Shown: positions 46,501-58,470 of the stretch, piece after piece
How positions within the stretch are numbered: position 1 is the stretch's first letter
How the letters are laid out: the number at the start of each line of letters is the position of its first letter
Assembly (NCBI GenBank): GCA_030248135.1
Contig: JASANC010002565.1
Coordinates: forward strand, 1-64,000
Direction: 5' to 3'
DNA length: 64,000 nt
Source of the DNA: Theristus sp. LFF4_11
Lineage: Eukaryota > Nematoda > Chromadorea > Monhysterida > Xyalidae
Notes under the pieces: model-generated
Database searches by the model: none
Seen by the model: only the letters and a program-made list of their open reading frames with translations
Told to the model about the DNA's origin: nothing
Position numbers and translations under genes: made by a program

Positions 46501-48466
46501 GAATGGCACAGAGGAGCAAAGTCATTTTTTGCGAAAATGTATGTGATAAAACCATGATTTTTAAAACCTTTTTTTTATTTTTTCTACCCCATTTACACAG
46601 AATGACCGACAACTTACTTGGCCCGTCGGGGGTTTCGTTGTTGTGTTCGTTTCGACGACGACGTTGATGTAGCGTTCCGTGTTGGTTTGCGACATTTCAA
46701 GGCTAAGAGGTTTGATATTCTGTTTTTTTATGTGTTTTGTTTTTCAGTGCCAATGATATCTTTCGTTGTGTTCGTAGTTTTTCACAAATAAATCTATTGC
46801 ATTATCGAAGCCCAAAACTTGACCCATACATGGAGAAGTCGTGGTTTTCTAATGCTGTTCAGATCCTAGGGCTGTCCGAGAAGCTTCAAAACCTTAAGCA
46901 AAGAACTTTCAGAAAATAGAACTCCCGCTTTATGTGAATGCGAACGCACTTGTTGTACAGGTAAGTGTCAGGCAGCCAAACACTTCTGTACGGCAGCACA
47001 AGTCGCTTAATGCCGCCATTTTCAGACGGATGCCAGCCGAGGTACTCATCTTGCCACATCTGCAATATTGGGTCAAGAGAAAAGTAAGAAGATCTTTGGG
47101 CATCATTACTGTGGTTTTAATTTGAGTGGGAAATAAGGCAGCAGAACAAAAAAGTTTTTTTTGTTCAGTTCGGGTTTGCCCCATCAAGCAAATCAAGTTT
47201 TGAATATAAGTCCAAATCAATTTTGAAATCGTTTCCAAACCAATATACCGGTCCAAAGACTGAATTAGCGAACTTCACCTGTGTCACCCAGAGATAGAGC
47301 ACAATCGTTTGGGTTGGTTCGATCTGAAATCCAGTTTGTTCTTTTCATATTTACGTCACCATATTCAACAAGATAAATTAAATTATTGCATGGCAATTCA
47401 AAGACAAGAGAATCTTTTTACCACTTCCAGTATCTGGTACAAGTTCATTCGAACGGTGATCTTTGTCGGTGTCATCATGTTGCGCACCGGGCGAACGCGC
47501 GGATCGTAGCGATCTTCGTTGATCAGATTCGCGACCAAACGATGCGGACGGGAGCGATGGTGCTTGATCACTGACGCACTTGCACTCAGCAGAGTGTCTG
47601 AAATGACACACTCAGACAAAAAAATGTTCCGTTGTTCTTTTTTTAAGCAACCGAGGCAACTTTTGAGGTTGTTTCTGGTAATCGTGGCCGGTTACAGGTT
47701 CTCAATAGCAACAATAGCGCATTTTGTAAATATTCTGAGTTTCACACGCTAATTCCGAAAATCACATTTTATTTGTTTGTATATTGATTTGAGTCTTTCG
47801 GCGCCTGAAGTCGACTAAAGTTCACCGTTTGACTTTTTTGTGTGATACACACATGCAAAGCACAGAGGAGCGGTGGCTTGTGGCAACTCAAGAAATGGGA
47901 CTTCAATGTTTTCAAAACGTCTTCCTGCAAACAAGCAAACAAGAATCAACGAACACGACGACATCGTCCTTCGCGTCACTTCGGTCATGTTCTCGTTCAG
48001 ATTCTCCATCGTTACCATCTCGTCATCGTTGGAGTCTGCTGAAATTTTTGCATAAACATTTTAGTTTGGTTTCCGTTTTGGATCGGATTACAGTTTTTGA
48101 TGATCAAAATCAAATTTTCTCAAGTTTCATTCGAATTATCGCGTCTCGAAACGACTGTACTGTCAACCTAGCGATTTGATCAAATGTACAGATCTCTGAT
48201 AATGGGAATTTCTCCTTTAAAATGCATGTTCCAGAAATGAAACACTTTTCCGTGACAATTCGATATTGGTTTGCAAGCGTATGCAAGATTGTGACAAGAC
48301 CAAACAGTTGATAGACTGCACTCATTGTGCTGAGTGTTTTAACCTTCACACCTTGAAATGTAAGCTCCGCAAACATCCAAATGAATTTACCCGTATTTAT
48401 GTCGGAAGCTGAAATCCAAGAGCCTGCGAAGATCAGCATTACCGAAATACGAACACAAATTTCCAT
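43582..48466 (-). CDS. Nicotinic-type Cys-loop receptor alpha subunit A
   Basis: Predicted subunit of a pentameric ligand-gated cation channel in the plasma membrane. Exons in transcript order: 48466–48391 (signal peptide, MEICVRISVMLIFAG), 48038–47955 (tentative acidic exon), 47597–47422, 47323–47279, 47059–46950, 46702–46618, 46303–46088, 45888–45715, 45422–45326, 44916–44696 and 44130–43582; phases agree, about 610 residues. Extracellular marks: WLPDTYLYNN, a Cys-loop with 13 residues between cysteines (C..FPFDKQSC), and vicinal cysteines in FSCCPRPW, so an alpha-type subunit. M1 begins KPLFYLINLVLPSAIITLV; M2 follows GERQEK and reads NLGITTLLAMAILLLMVSDS; M3 is in the 44916 exon; M4 follows WEHLADIADR. 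GEK before M2 suggests cation selectivity. It pairs with subunit B, sharing exon borders. DEG-3/ACR-like placement is tentative, as is the second exon. Confidence 0.88.
44935..45134 (-). mobile_element. tRNA-derived SINE, family 1, copy 4 (receptor A intron)
   Basis: Minus-strand copy with a GTTTTTGTTGTTGGG tail side at 44935 and the head ending at GAGGGTGAC near 45134. Lies in the intron between the M2 and M3 exons of receptor A. Blocks as in 28566–28774. Confidence 0.9.
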
Positions 48467-50760
48467 GATTCTAGCTGATCTGTGGATCTCTGAAACGCAG
48501 TGATTCAATTTCAAAACGCAAAGTTTGACGTGTTTGATTGATTTTCACAATTTCAGTGCTTTTCTCGAATTAGAAATACGAACCTGTTGTCAACAGGCTT
48601 TTCAGACGATTTTACGTTTTGCTAACCAGGAACACAAGTCTTTTTTTGCACTTCCCAAAACGAAAACAAATGGCATCGTATAACAAAAAGAAAAAACAGC
48701 ATAACGGGCTTTTTCGGCAACAGGCAAAAAACGTTTGCATTTTGCTATCCCGCGCGCAAACGCCGCAGAAACTTCGGGTTTTTTGCTTATTCTGAATTTC
48801 TTTCTCAAATAGAGTAAAATCTGAGAGAGAGTGTGTAAAAAAGGGAAAAAACATTCAGGGACACAGAACCTGATAAATGTTTCCTTGACGTTCAGAGACA
48901 TATTACAGCTAGATCGTCTCGAGACCAGCTATTATAGATCGGTCATAGAGCTTCGTGGCGGACTAAAAGTTTTGGCATTTGACTTTACGTGGCTAGCAGT
49001 ACTGAGGAGTGTGAGAAATTTTGGGCAGGCGCTTAATGTTGAGAGAGAAAAAACACAATTGTTTTGAAGCTGCTTCAATGCGTCCACACAATTCTTGTGT
49101 CGATACACGATGTGATGGTGGATTCTGTCAAACTGAGCGGCATCTGTTAGTTCTTGTCACCCTTGTTTGAGATCGTAACGACAATACGGACGGTGTGTGT
49201 GGCCTGTGAATTTCACTTTTGAAAATCTGTGATTTTTTGTGTGTGTTGAAACGAACAAGCGTAATCGTATTCGAATCGGTAAATTTTTTCACGCAAACGG
49301 TTTCAAAGTACGATATCCAATTTTTTGGTGAGAATCGTACGTAAACGTAATGCGCAGAGGCTCACCTACCAAAATTGTTGACATCAACAAGGTTGTTTTA
49401 CAATTTCAAAATTAGTGTAAAGAAATATCAAATCCAGATAAGTCGCCTGTTTTTGCGGTTTTGATCGCCAGACGAACAGAGAAGCATTCAACCATTTAAC
49501 GGTGTTTCTTTCTCAACGATCCCAGACTGAGAGTTCTCTCGCGAAAACAAAAAAAAATGATGTTTTGTTCGTTTTTTACATTCAATCGCTTGTGTAAAAC
49601 ACAAATTTTCAGCTTTGCTTTGCTTAGCTTCAAGACAATAAAACAAACATCTTTATGAAATGCAAAGCAATACCAGGCAGCAAAGTAGAGAGCGTTCAGT
49701 TCAACTTTAACAGTAGTTTTTGAAACACAATGTGAAATTTCGGCTGAAAAGCACTGAATTCGTTTGTTCTGTTGTGAAACCTCTTCACGTACATACGCAC
49801 ATCAACTTATTGTTTATTTTCTCTTCAAATTGTCAGAAAATGTCAAAAAAACGGTATTTACAAAATACATTTTCAAGATTGCAAAGAGAACAAAAAGATA
49901 CCGCAAAGAATAAAACTCGCAAAGTTGAAGATGGGGTCATGAGAAATGTAAAAAACAAATAGTCTTCCCGCTGGATGGATTTCTGACAAACACTTTAAAA
50001 AGACAGTGGAAACAAATGAAAAACGATAAATTTGAAAGGGTAAGAGCATCGGAAACAAGCTGCTCTTTTATTTGTTTGGGCGCACCATAAAAAAGTTTTT
50101 TTTCAAATTTCGCTTCTGAAACCTTGTAAGAAAGTACACATGTGGTGTAGACTAAAACTAAAGGGTGTTGATTTTGTGCTCCGGTGGAAAAACTCGAAGC
50201 TCCGGGGTTGACTATTCTTTTGTAAAAGAAATCATTCACCAAATACGCGGCAGCCTTTCAAATTCAGATCTAAATTTTCGATTGCATAGAAAGTAACCGA
50301 CACGCATGTACTATATTATGTGGCGGTGATCAGAAGAGAAAACGGTTGGTATTCAGAACTTAAGCTACCTCTTGAGCTGAAACAGCCATGAATGAAATGT
50401 AGTTGCCATTTGTTGTATTAAATTAAATACCAGCCCTTTCCCCTTATTGACGGTTTTTGATCACTCTGTAGATTGTTTTTTGTCAATAATTCTATAAATC
50501 AGCTTCTAAAACCCCATTGAAGTGCGTTAGTTCCACACGATTCAAGCATATCAGTCAAACCTGTTATAAAACTCAATATCACTTGATGCTTCCAAAACTT
50601 CAGAAATCGTGAAAGGAATTTTTGAAAATTAAAATCAGCCAAATTTGAACCGAACAAAATGATGCCGATTTGATTGCAGAGCTTCGTAGCACAACACGAT
50701 TTAGCCAATTAGCGACACTTAAAACAAACACATTTCAAAAGACGCACATGTCTGTTAATT
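48467..50760. other. Spacer between the two receptor genes
   Basis: AT-rich, no recognised exon. A GATCGTCTCGAGACCAGC palindromic word at about 48914 resembles the GGTCTCGACACGA motif of the foldback repeat. This spacer should hold the promoter of receptor A and the 3' UTR of receptor B; no clear signals stand out. Confidence 0.45.
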
Positions 50761-53700
50761 TCAAAACACGTCCAAGCTAGACGCCTCATTCAGAACAAGT
50801 CCGGTGACGAAGATGCTCGCAGTAACCAAAATCACCGAAATCGTGAATGTAATCAGTAAAAATCGATCGAAAATATCCGCCAAATGTTCCCATTCTAGGT
50901 GGACGGCGTCGAAATCGGAGACCGAATGTTCACTAGCCGATGTTTGTCCGGTTTTTCCCGGATTCCGTGGCGACTTCAAGGTTGGCGTCTGGTGATTTGG
51001 CGAACAATTAGGGTTGCCGCGCTCAGCGCAAATGTTGTTGTTCGCATTGTTGTTGCCCGCATTGGCGCCGGCGAAATTGCCGGGCGACTCCGCCTCTTTG
51101 CTGGTCGACATCGTCAGAAGGCCGATTGATTGCTCGTGCTGCAAAAAATGTGGAAATCATCTGCTTGGTGACTCCGATAGAATAAAGAAGCTGCATTTTG
51201 CTATTGAAAAAGAGCCAGAATGCCAGCCATTCGGTTTGGCTGAACAAGTAAAAACACGTTGGCAACATGTATAATTGAGCAATGTGACTCTGAAGAAATT
51301 CAAGAATACCGCAATAAAAAATAGGTCGTTTAAAGAAATGACGCTGTTTTTCGCGTGTTGAATTTGACTTTTCGGAGGAAAACCGGCGCCCGAACCTGAT
51401 CGGTCGGTTTCATTCGGATGCCCCACTGATTGTAGCCATTGGTGCACCAATAAGCAACCAGCTCCGGTCTCGGCTGCATGCGCAGCCAACGACAGACGGG
51501 CGAGAAAATCGGCCATCGCAGCCACCGCGGCACGGCGCGTCCGAACTTCGATTGGGACTGCACCCAGATGACAACGCTCGTTAGCAGTGTGCCAATGGAG
51601 GTCAAGAGGATGACGTTCAGGTAGAACCAGCCTGCAATGACACGACTGGTTGGTTGGTTGTTGTTGTTGGGATTTTTAGGCGATGTTTTCAGCCAGGGCT
51701 AACCCAGAGAAGCGTACAGAACGCCACTGAGTAGGGCGCCCATCGAGTTTTCTCTGTCATTAAGTGCCTACATACCCCTCGGCGGGGCTCGATCCCCCGA
51801 GCGCACAGACAAGAGTCTAACGCACTACCACCAGGCCGCGAGGGTGACCTGGTTCAGAGACAAAGGAAGTTTCTCCGCAGAACATAAAATGCTGATGTGG
51901 AATGTTGTCGAGACATTGTTCCGGGCTATGCGATTGTTTGCAATAATGCGCATTTGATGATTCAATGCACATTAGAAGACTTGTTCAAGGTCCATTAACT
52001 GTCCACTCGATTGAAAACGCACCGAGCAGCGGTATGAAATTCGAAGTGGTCGGCATCGAGTCGGACACCATCAACAGCAAGATCGCCATTGCGAGCAGAG
52101 TGGTGATGCCAAGGTTGACCTGAAAATATGTGTATTTTAATCCTAGGTTTCAGATCGTTACATGCATGCGTCCTTGAAATTGCAATCGCAAAATACGAAT
52201 GGATTCAAGCGAAGTTGCACAGTCGGCAGTGTGATGTGCCAGTTCGTTTGGTAGTGTGTGTGTGTGTGTGTGCCAGTGTGTTTGTCACTGACTGCGACAG
52301 TAAAGTGCGCGGGTGTTCCGCTGGCCCCTCTACAGTGTGGTCGAATGAATAAGGCAGTCCTTGTTTTCACCTCCATCAAGGCGAATTCTGTCGAAGGCTA
52401 GGAGTTGTCTTTTTCAACATGCCAAGATATTTGCCACTCGAATGTGCAATGGTCAAAAAAGAAACAGAATAGCACGAACAAATTGATCAATTAAAAAAAC
52501 CCGTCAAATTTGCCACATGACTGGGTTCCTGAACGTCTTTTTTTTCTTTCATTCAAATTTCGCGCGCCCCTTGCACCCTGAAAACAGCTGCCATGTTTAC
52601 TCGGCTATACCGTACCTTCTCCGAGCGCTCGCCGGTTGTGGAGGCGGGCATAAAGAAGCCAACAGTGGCAACGAGTGTGATGATGGCAGAGGGAAGCACA
52701 AGGTTGACGAGGTAGAACAGCGGTTTGCGTTGAACGACCAGGTTGGCGTGCAACAGAATCCACGGAAATGGACAGCATGAGAATTGAACCTGAATGAGAA
52801 ATAATTATGTGTGTGTCAGTGATTGGTTGGTGCAATCAATATGTGTATAGCCAATCAGTATGGACTGTGTGTGTGTTGTCCCTGAAACACAGTTGAATCT
52901 TAGGACACGGAAAGAAGTCAACAAATTATTTAGCAGAAATGCAGAGTTGTTTTTGCAAATTGAATTACAGTTAACAGTATTATTTATGGACAGTTGATTG
53001 TTTAGTAGGACACACCATTCAGTGGGCTCCGCGATCATAACGTTTGATATCCAATGAGTGTTTTACTTGACTTTTATGACTTTTTAATAAGTGTTTGCTG
53101 ACTTTTATGACTTGACTTTTCAATGAGTGTTTTACGATTGACATAATCTTACCTCCTGCCGCGTCCAGTTGAACGAAATCACCTTCCATTCCTCGTTCGC
53201 CACAAAGCTTTCCATGAGCACTGCCTCTGATTCCATGCGGTAGTCGATCTCGCCTGAGTCGTGCGTCCACGAGCCGAAAGTCATCGTGCAATTCTGCTTG
53301 TCGAACGGAAAATAGCGGATGTACAATTTGCAGCTGAATCTGAAATCACGAAGCGAACCAATCAGGGTGTTCAGTTTAATTACGCCCAATCAGCGCACAT
53401 GCGAACACAAACATGACGCAAGTTGTGTCTAGCTCAAGATTCTGCAGCAAATTCAAAATACTGGTCGTTTCTCTAAATAACGTCATGTGACGCAAACAAA
53501 ACCTAAATTCGGTCTCACACAGACACCATGAGCAAACAGAACGACCGTGCCAAAGGCCTTCAACGTTTCAACGCTAAACTACTCTTTTTCTCCAACAATT
53601 ATTTCTCTTATCTACTCTTTTAGAATAGTCATCTACTTTTCACACATTGGTCAGCACGTGTTGTGTCTTGACAATAAAAATGCAAAAGTATTCGTCTTGT

Positions 53701-56009
53701 GTTGCAATGGGGACACTTTTTCACAATTCACTACAGAGCACAGCATCACTACCAGTTGTAGTGTATTTCACTGAACGTGTACAATAAAAAGCGCCCGGTC
53801 TTCAGACTAGGACGTCATGTCGAACCGATAAATCGCCGGGTACATCAGTCGCATCTCGCCGACCGGTGGCGAGACAGTTGTGTTCGTTTTCACCACGACG
53901 TTGATGTAGCGCTCCGTGGCGTCCTGCGACATTTCGACACTGGAAATGAAACAATGATTTTCAAATCATTAAACGCACCGACGAATCTCATTCAAACAAC
54001 AAAAAAAACAGCCCAAGCTGACTTGTTGTAAAGATAAGTGTCAGGCAGCCAAACACTGTTGAACGGTAGCACCACACGCTCAATGCCTCCGTATTCGGAT
54101 GGATCCCAGCCGAGGTATTCGTCTTGCCACATCTGATGCAAGAGAATGTTTTTTTGAAAAACTGTGGTTGTCACTTTTTGGTCAAAGGATACCGTAAAGT
54201 CTTGCATATAAGGTCTCCTTATATAAATTTGAAAATCAAAATTTTCTGAAAAAAGTGGAATTTTGTGTGACAACCTTATAAGTGGGAGGATGTCTTATAA
54301 AGCAAAGACTAGGAAGTCCGGGCCTTATAAACGGGGTGGGATTTCGACCAAGTCAAAAATTTGAATTTTTTGGCTTCCCGCCGTGTGACACTCCGCCCAC
54401 TTTTGGGTGGGGGTCTTATAAGTGGGAGGAACCTTATATGCAAGACTTTACGGTATTTACGATTTCTTGCAAATATCGCAACAACGTTCAGTTTTTATGA
54501 TTTCAAATTTCCGCACTGCCGTGAGACATTTTTTCTGTCCGTGCGTGAAAAGGCCCATTGCGACACGTTCAATAAGAAAGATGGTAATACCACAATCTGA
54601 AGTTCGCAATAACTTCACCTGAGTAACCCACGTGTACATCTCAATCGTTTGCGTCGGTTCCACCTGAAATATTAACGAACCGGATCATGTGAAAAACACT
54701 TGAGTGGGCTGTCATAGAGAAAACGCGTTTTTTAAACAATACAAAGAGTTATTCTCAGAAAGTGTGGACAGACCACAAAAAAACCGCAAACCAATTTTTG
54801 AACGATCCGCCCTTTTCTCTTTCGATGTTTTCAGTGAAGTAAAAAAACGCCACGTAGTATATAATATTCGCTTACAAGGCGAAACCGCAAGAAACAGTGG
54901 CTTGCACTATGGAATCAGACGAACCACATCCAAGATCTGGTACAGATTCATGCGAATCGTGATCACCGTCGGTGTGGTGATCAGTTTCACTGGTCGCACA
55001 CGACGGTCGTAGTGATCGTCGTTGATCAGATCGGACACCAGACGTTGCGGGTCCGATTTGCGTTGGCCCCGTTGAGTGAGCAGCTCGCCTGCGTAGGCTG
55101 TTGGTCGCTGTGCTGAAAAAAATGTTGTTTTTTTAATATTTTGAACTGTTAGCTACCCCAAACCGGTTCCAGAAAACCGAAAAAACTCCAAACTCCAGTG
55201 GCTTGGGGTGTGGATGAGATGGACAGCGCCGTGGGCAGTTGAGGAACACCCTCGTGGCCTGGTGGTAGTGCGTTAGACTCTTGTCTGTGCGCTCGGGGGA
55301 TCGAGCCCCGCCGAGGGGTGTATAGGCACTTAATGACAGAGAAAACTCGATGGGTGCCCTACTCAGTGGCGTTCTGTACGCTTCTCTGGGTTAGCCCTGG
55401 CTAAAAACATTGCCTAAAAATTCCAACAACAAAACAACAACAACAACAACACCCTCTAGCCCGACAAGCTCTACGTCCTGGAGGCACCAAAAGACACAAG
55501 CCCAGTCTAACGCTATAAACACGTCAAACTCGATGATTATTGGCTGATGCATGCATTCTATGCATGAATTGCTTTGAAGGCGGAGTTTGGTGTGCACAGA
55601 ATGCATGCATCAAGTGATCACCAGCCAATCAGCTATTTGGATAAGTTATTATTGAGATAGATTGCAAGCGATGTGACGCAGTTTTTGTCGGTCTTCCAAC
55701 CAAAATGTCGTCTTGAATGACTTTAACAAAAAGTGGCCCACGTCAGATTCATCACGAAAATTGAATCACTTTAGCAAGAAACCCAAATCAGATTCAGAGA
55801 AATCTGACACACATCCTCTACGCCCACCGGTTAAATTCAGCGTCACTGCCGTTTCCTCAACTCGCAGCTCTGTTGTTTGACCGCCTGCAGAGAAACCAGC
55901 TTTTTTCTATTTTAAAACAACTAAGAATAAAGAAAAACTCAATTGAAAAGCTTGAAAACCAACCGCTACAAATTAGTAGTACCAGGAAAAACAGCTGTCC
56001 AAGTGACAT
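50761..56009 (-). CDS. Nicotinic-type Cys-loop receptor alpha subunit B
   Basis: Paralogue of subunit A, in tandem and the same orientation. Exons: 56009–55964 (signal peptide MSLGQLFFLVLLICS), 55112–54925, 54663–54619, 54132–54023, 53939–53826, 53339–53153, 52789–52616, 52119–52023, 51631–51396 and 51138–50761; all phases agree, 524 residues. Marks: MWQDEYLGWDPSEYGG, SVWLPDTYLYNN, Cys-loop C..FPFDKQNC followed by TMTFGSWTHDSGEIDY, vicinal cysteines in FSCCPFPW, M1 KPLFYLVNLVLPSAIITLV, GERSEK before M2, M2 almost identical to A, M3 with LTSIGTLLTSVVIWVQ, and M4 after WEHLADIFDR. Differences from A: the YRF border is an intron here (A has the intron earlier), and the M3–M4 loop is shorter and Asn-rich. 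A SINE sits in intron 1 and another in the last intron. Confidence 0.9.
51655..51848 (-). mobile_element. tRNA-derived SINE, family 1, copy 5 (receptor B intron)
   Basis: Minus-strand copy between the M3 exon start (51631) and the M2 exon (52023). Tail side TTGTTGTTGTTGGGATTTTT at 51655; head ends GCGAGGGTGAC. One of the best preserved copies. Confidence 0.9.
54192..54454. mobile_element. CCGTAAAGTC MITE in receptor B intron
   Basis: Flanked by TA at 54190–54191 and 54455–54456. Perfect terminal repeat CCGTAAAGTCTTGCATATAA continuing GG, with the inverse at the right end. Inside, CTTATAAGTGGGAGGA occurs at about 54278 and 54416, and ACCTTATA/TATAAGG words recur. No coding capacity. Confidence 0.9.
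55245..55456 (+). mobile_element. tRNA-derived SINE, family 1, copy 6 (receptor B intron 1)
   Basis: Plus-strand copy beginning with the CCTCGTGGCCTGGTGGTAGT head and ending in a long CAA tail. AACACCCTC occurs at both edges (55245–55253 and 55448–55456) and may be the target duplication, although CCCTC also belongs to the consensus head. Confidence 0.9.
55503..55665. mobile_element. Diverged relative of the CAGTCYAACTCAATAACA MITE
   Basis: Shares GCATGCATTCTATGCATGAA, CACAGAATGCATGCATCAAG, GATCACCAGCCAATCAGCT and TTATTATTGAG with 34680–34840. Ends are eroded. In intron 1 of receptor B, just after the SINE. Confidence 0.7.
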
Positions 56010-58212
56010 TTTTGATGTAAAACGAGGTAAATCGGTCATCTTGCGGTTGTTTTTTTTCTGGAATACCTACTTTTGCTGAAATAATTTTTTTTCAGAAACG
56101 CTGATTACTGATTAGCTGCGACAATTTGCCCAATCAGCAATTAGGTTCTTTTCAAATAAGCCAATCAAAAAAACTTTTCCGTTGTGTTGATTTTCGATAC
56201 GCTTCAGAAACTACAAAAAGATGCGGATTTTCGTTCTGCTATTAAAACGAGAATATCAAATCATCAAAAATGCTTGGCTCTATATTTCTCATCCCAATGG
56301 AATTATGTATAACAACACTTCAGACTGTTGGCAAAACGCCTTTCGAAGTTTCTCACACTGAATCCCAAAAAAAGATAGAAAGGGTCCCAAGAGAATTCGG
56401 CCGAACAACTCCAATTCGAGATACGAAATGTATGCAAAAAAACAGAAAACTGGAATTTAGCGCTGAGTTGTTGATGTGGCAAAAAGAGTTCACCACAGTT
56501 TGGGGCAAAATTTGGGACCTCAAAGATAATTTACGACAAAATCAGCAGCTTTACGCTTGTAAAAATGGCAATTCAACTTTATTCAAATGGGCTTTAAAAA
56601 GTGCAATTTCCACTACAGCCCACATCAATCTTTTCTTACAATTACTTTGAACCCTCACAGCTCTGAAACGAACTGTACCAGAAAAAAATCCAGACCACAC
56701 ATGCGGAACCATTTTTACTTGCGTAATTTCGTGAAGAAAAAAACTGTTCAGTCAAATCCCTTCGGGTTTTCGCTTTAACAGAACGACGAATAATTTTGAA
56801 TAAAAAGATCCGAATTTTTGATATACGACCGCGGTTAAGTGAACCTGCTGCGGATCAGAGTGTGAGCCTGGCGAGAATCATCCACTCGAAACAAAATTAT
56901 TGTGATAAAGCAACCTGCTGCGTGAGATTTTGAAGTTAAATAGCGAGTTCACGCAGCAGGTTGCTTTATCACATTATAAGCCAAACAGAACAATGGGAAA
57001 AATGATAAACCAGTAACCCGGCTTTCAAGCCAGTAGCGGCACTAGAAGCGGGAGGCTTTGTAGCGCGTTTTGTAGGTTCACCAAACTGAGAAACGTAAAT
57101 CAAGCGCAATCATTGGTTACATCATTTGGTTGGGCTAACCATTGGTTTACTCAACAAAATGTTCAACTAATGTTGTGCATTAACCAATGGTTGACTCAAC
57201 ATTTTGTTAAAGTTCATTTTCTTCCCGTGTTGCATCGGATAAATATTAAAAATATGTAAAAATTTTCAATAATATCATCAAAACGCACCTGTTAGTTTTT
57301 CCAGTACTACTAGCACCCGCACCACATCACCAATTTTGAGCGGAAGCCAAAAAAGCTGGAGAAGGAAAACTTTCAGCGTAGCAAAGGAACTGGCTGGAAA
57401 GAAAATGCATTCGTTTTGAATACTAAGCACCGTTTGAAATGAAATGTAAGCATGTTTTGATCGCATGCTGAAGTCGTTGCAAGACAATCAGTTCGACACA
57501 ATATGAACAATCTCTCACAAAACATATTATTTGGAAACTTTTATACAAACGGTGAAATTCATAAGAGTTAAAAATCCAAAACATGCGCAGATGAGAACTG
57601 AAAATATGAAATTGAGATCCTGAAAATTATATAGCATCAATTTTTAATGACAAACGTCAACAAAATTTTTAAATGAATTTGAAACAAAATAATCACACAC
57701 GAAAATTTGGAATAGCAAAGTAAATTCGTTTAGCATAGAGTCCAACATTGATATAGCTGCAAACAACACACAACGCAATAGAACAAACCGATGACAGTAA
57801 TTTTTAATCCAATCTCTCTGAATCACACACCAACCAAAATCACCAACCGCATGATCACGTTAAAAATTACAGGCTTTCATGGGAATTTTTTTGAAACGAA
57901 ACCTTTGTTGTTACAAGACCGACGATAATCTGTAGGTCACCCCAAAAATAATGCTTTGCCGAAAAAGTCTCGCTTTTTCTGGTATACAAATCTGGCATCA
58001 CGAGAAAACAAGGAGTGACGCGCATAATAGCGTGTCACGTTTTTGTGATCGTGTTGACTCTCGAAATGTTCACGTGTCGGTGATCATGTTGCATTTGCGG
58101 AGAAACTCGACTGGAAAACACACACTTGCCGAACGGCCGAACGGTGAAGTTGAAAATTTGAAACTTGAAAACTTCCACACCGGAACCTCGAGATGAAAAA
58201 AGCCCCAGCCAA
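56010..58212. other. Gene-free spacer upstream of receptor B
   Basis: Contains a strong hairpin (56902–56972), CTGATTGG-type motifs near 56103–56166, and two related AACCATTGGTTTACTCAACA/ACCAATGGTTGACTCAACA blocks at about 57135–57200. No exon recognised. It should include the receptor B promoter next to 56009. Confidence 0.45.
56902..56972. repeat. Perfect 24-bp inverted repeat with 23-bp loop
   Basis: Left arm starts GTGATAAAGCAACCTGCTGC at 56902; its exact complement ends at 56972. A further partial copy (AACCTGCTGCG) lies at about 56843, so this may be part of a larger palindromic element. Confidence 0.9.
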
Positions 58213-58439
58213 TCAATGTCGCGCAAACGCTCCGTAGGCCAACAGGCCAAACGAGCACAGCGCCAACAGCAGCAGGAACGTGCCGAGTCCGATTCGCTCG
58301 AGCACTGTCGCCGCCCACGCCCACTCCTCGATGGCGAGCGCGATCTCGCGTCTGCTGGGAACGCTCACCAGCATGGTGTCCTTCTCGCATTGGCTGTTGT
58401 GGTTGGTCTGCGGCTCTGGTAGGCAGCCGTTTCGATCGC
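58213..58439 (-). CDS. Last exon of a probable third Cys-loop receptor gene
   Basis: An acceptor (TGTACAG at 58446–58440) opens a 227-base exon, phase 1, ending in TGA at 58213. The product ends in a segment typical of receptor M4: EEWAWAATVLERIGLGTFLL followed by a hydrophobic stretch and AFARH. Before M4 is a polar linker with two cysteines. No upstream exon is visible between 58440 and 58750, and beyond that lies the Pao-type element, so the rest of the gene is either outside the window (with the element in an intron) or lost. Only the M4-like character is seen; receptor identity is inferred from that and from two neighbours of the family on the same strand. Confidence 0.55.
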
Positions 58440-58470
58440 CTGTACACGCAAAAAAGTCATCATCACCATT

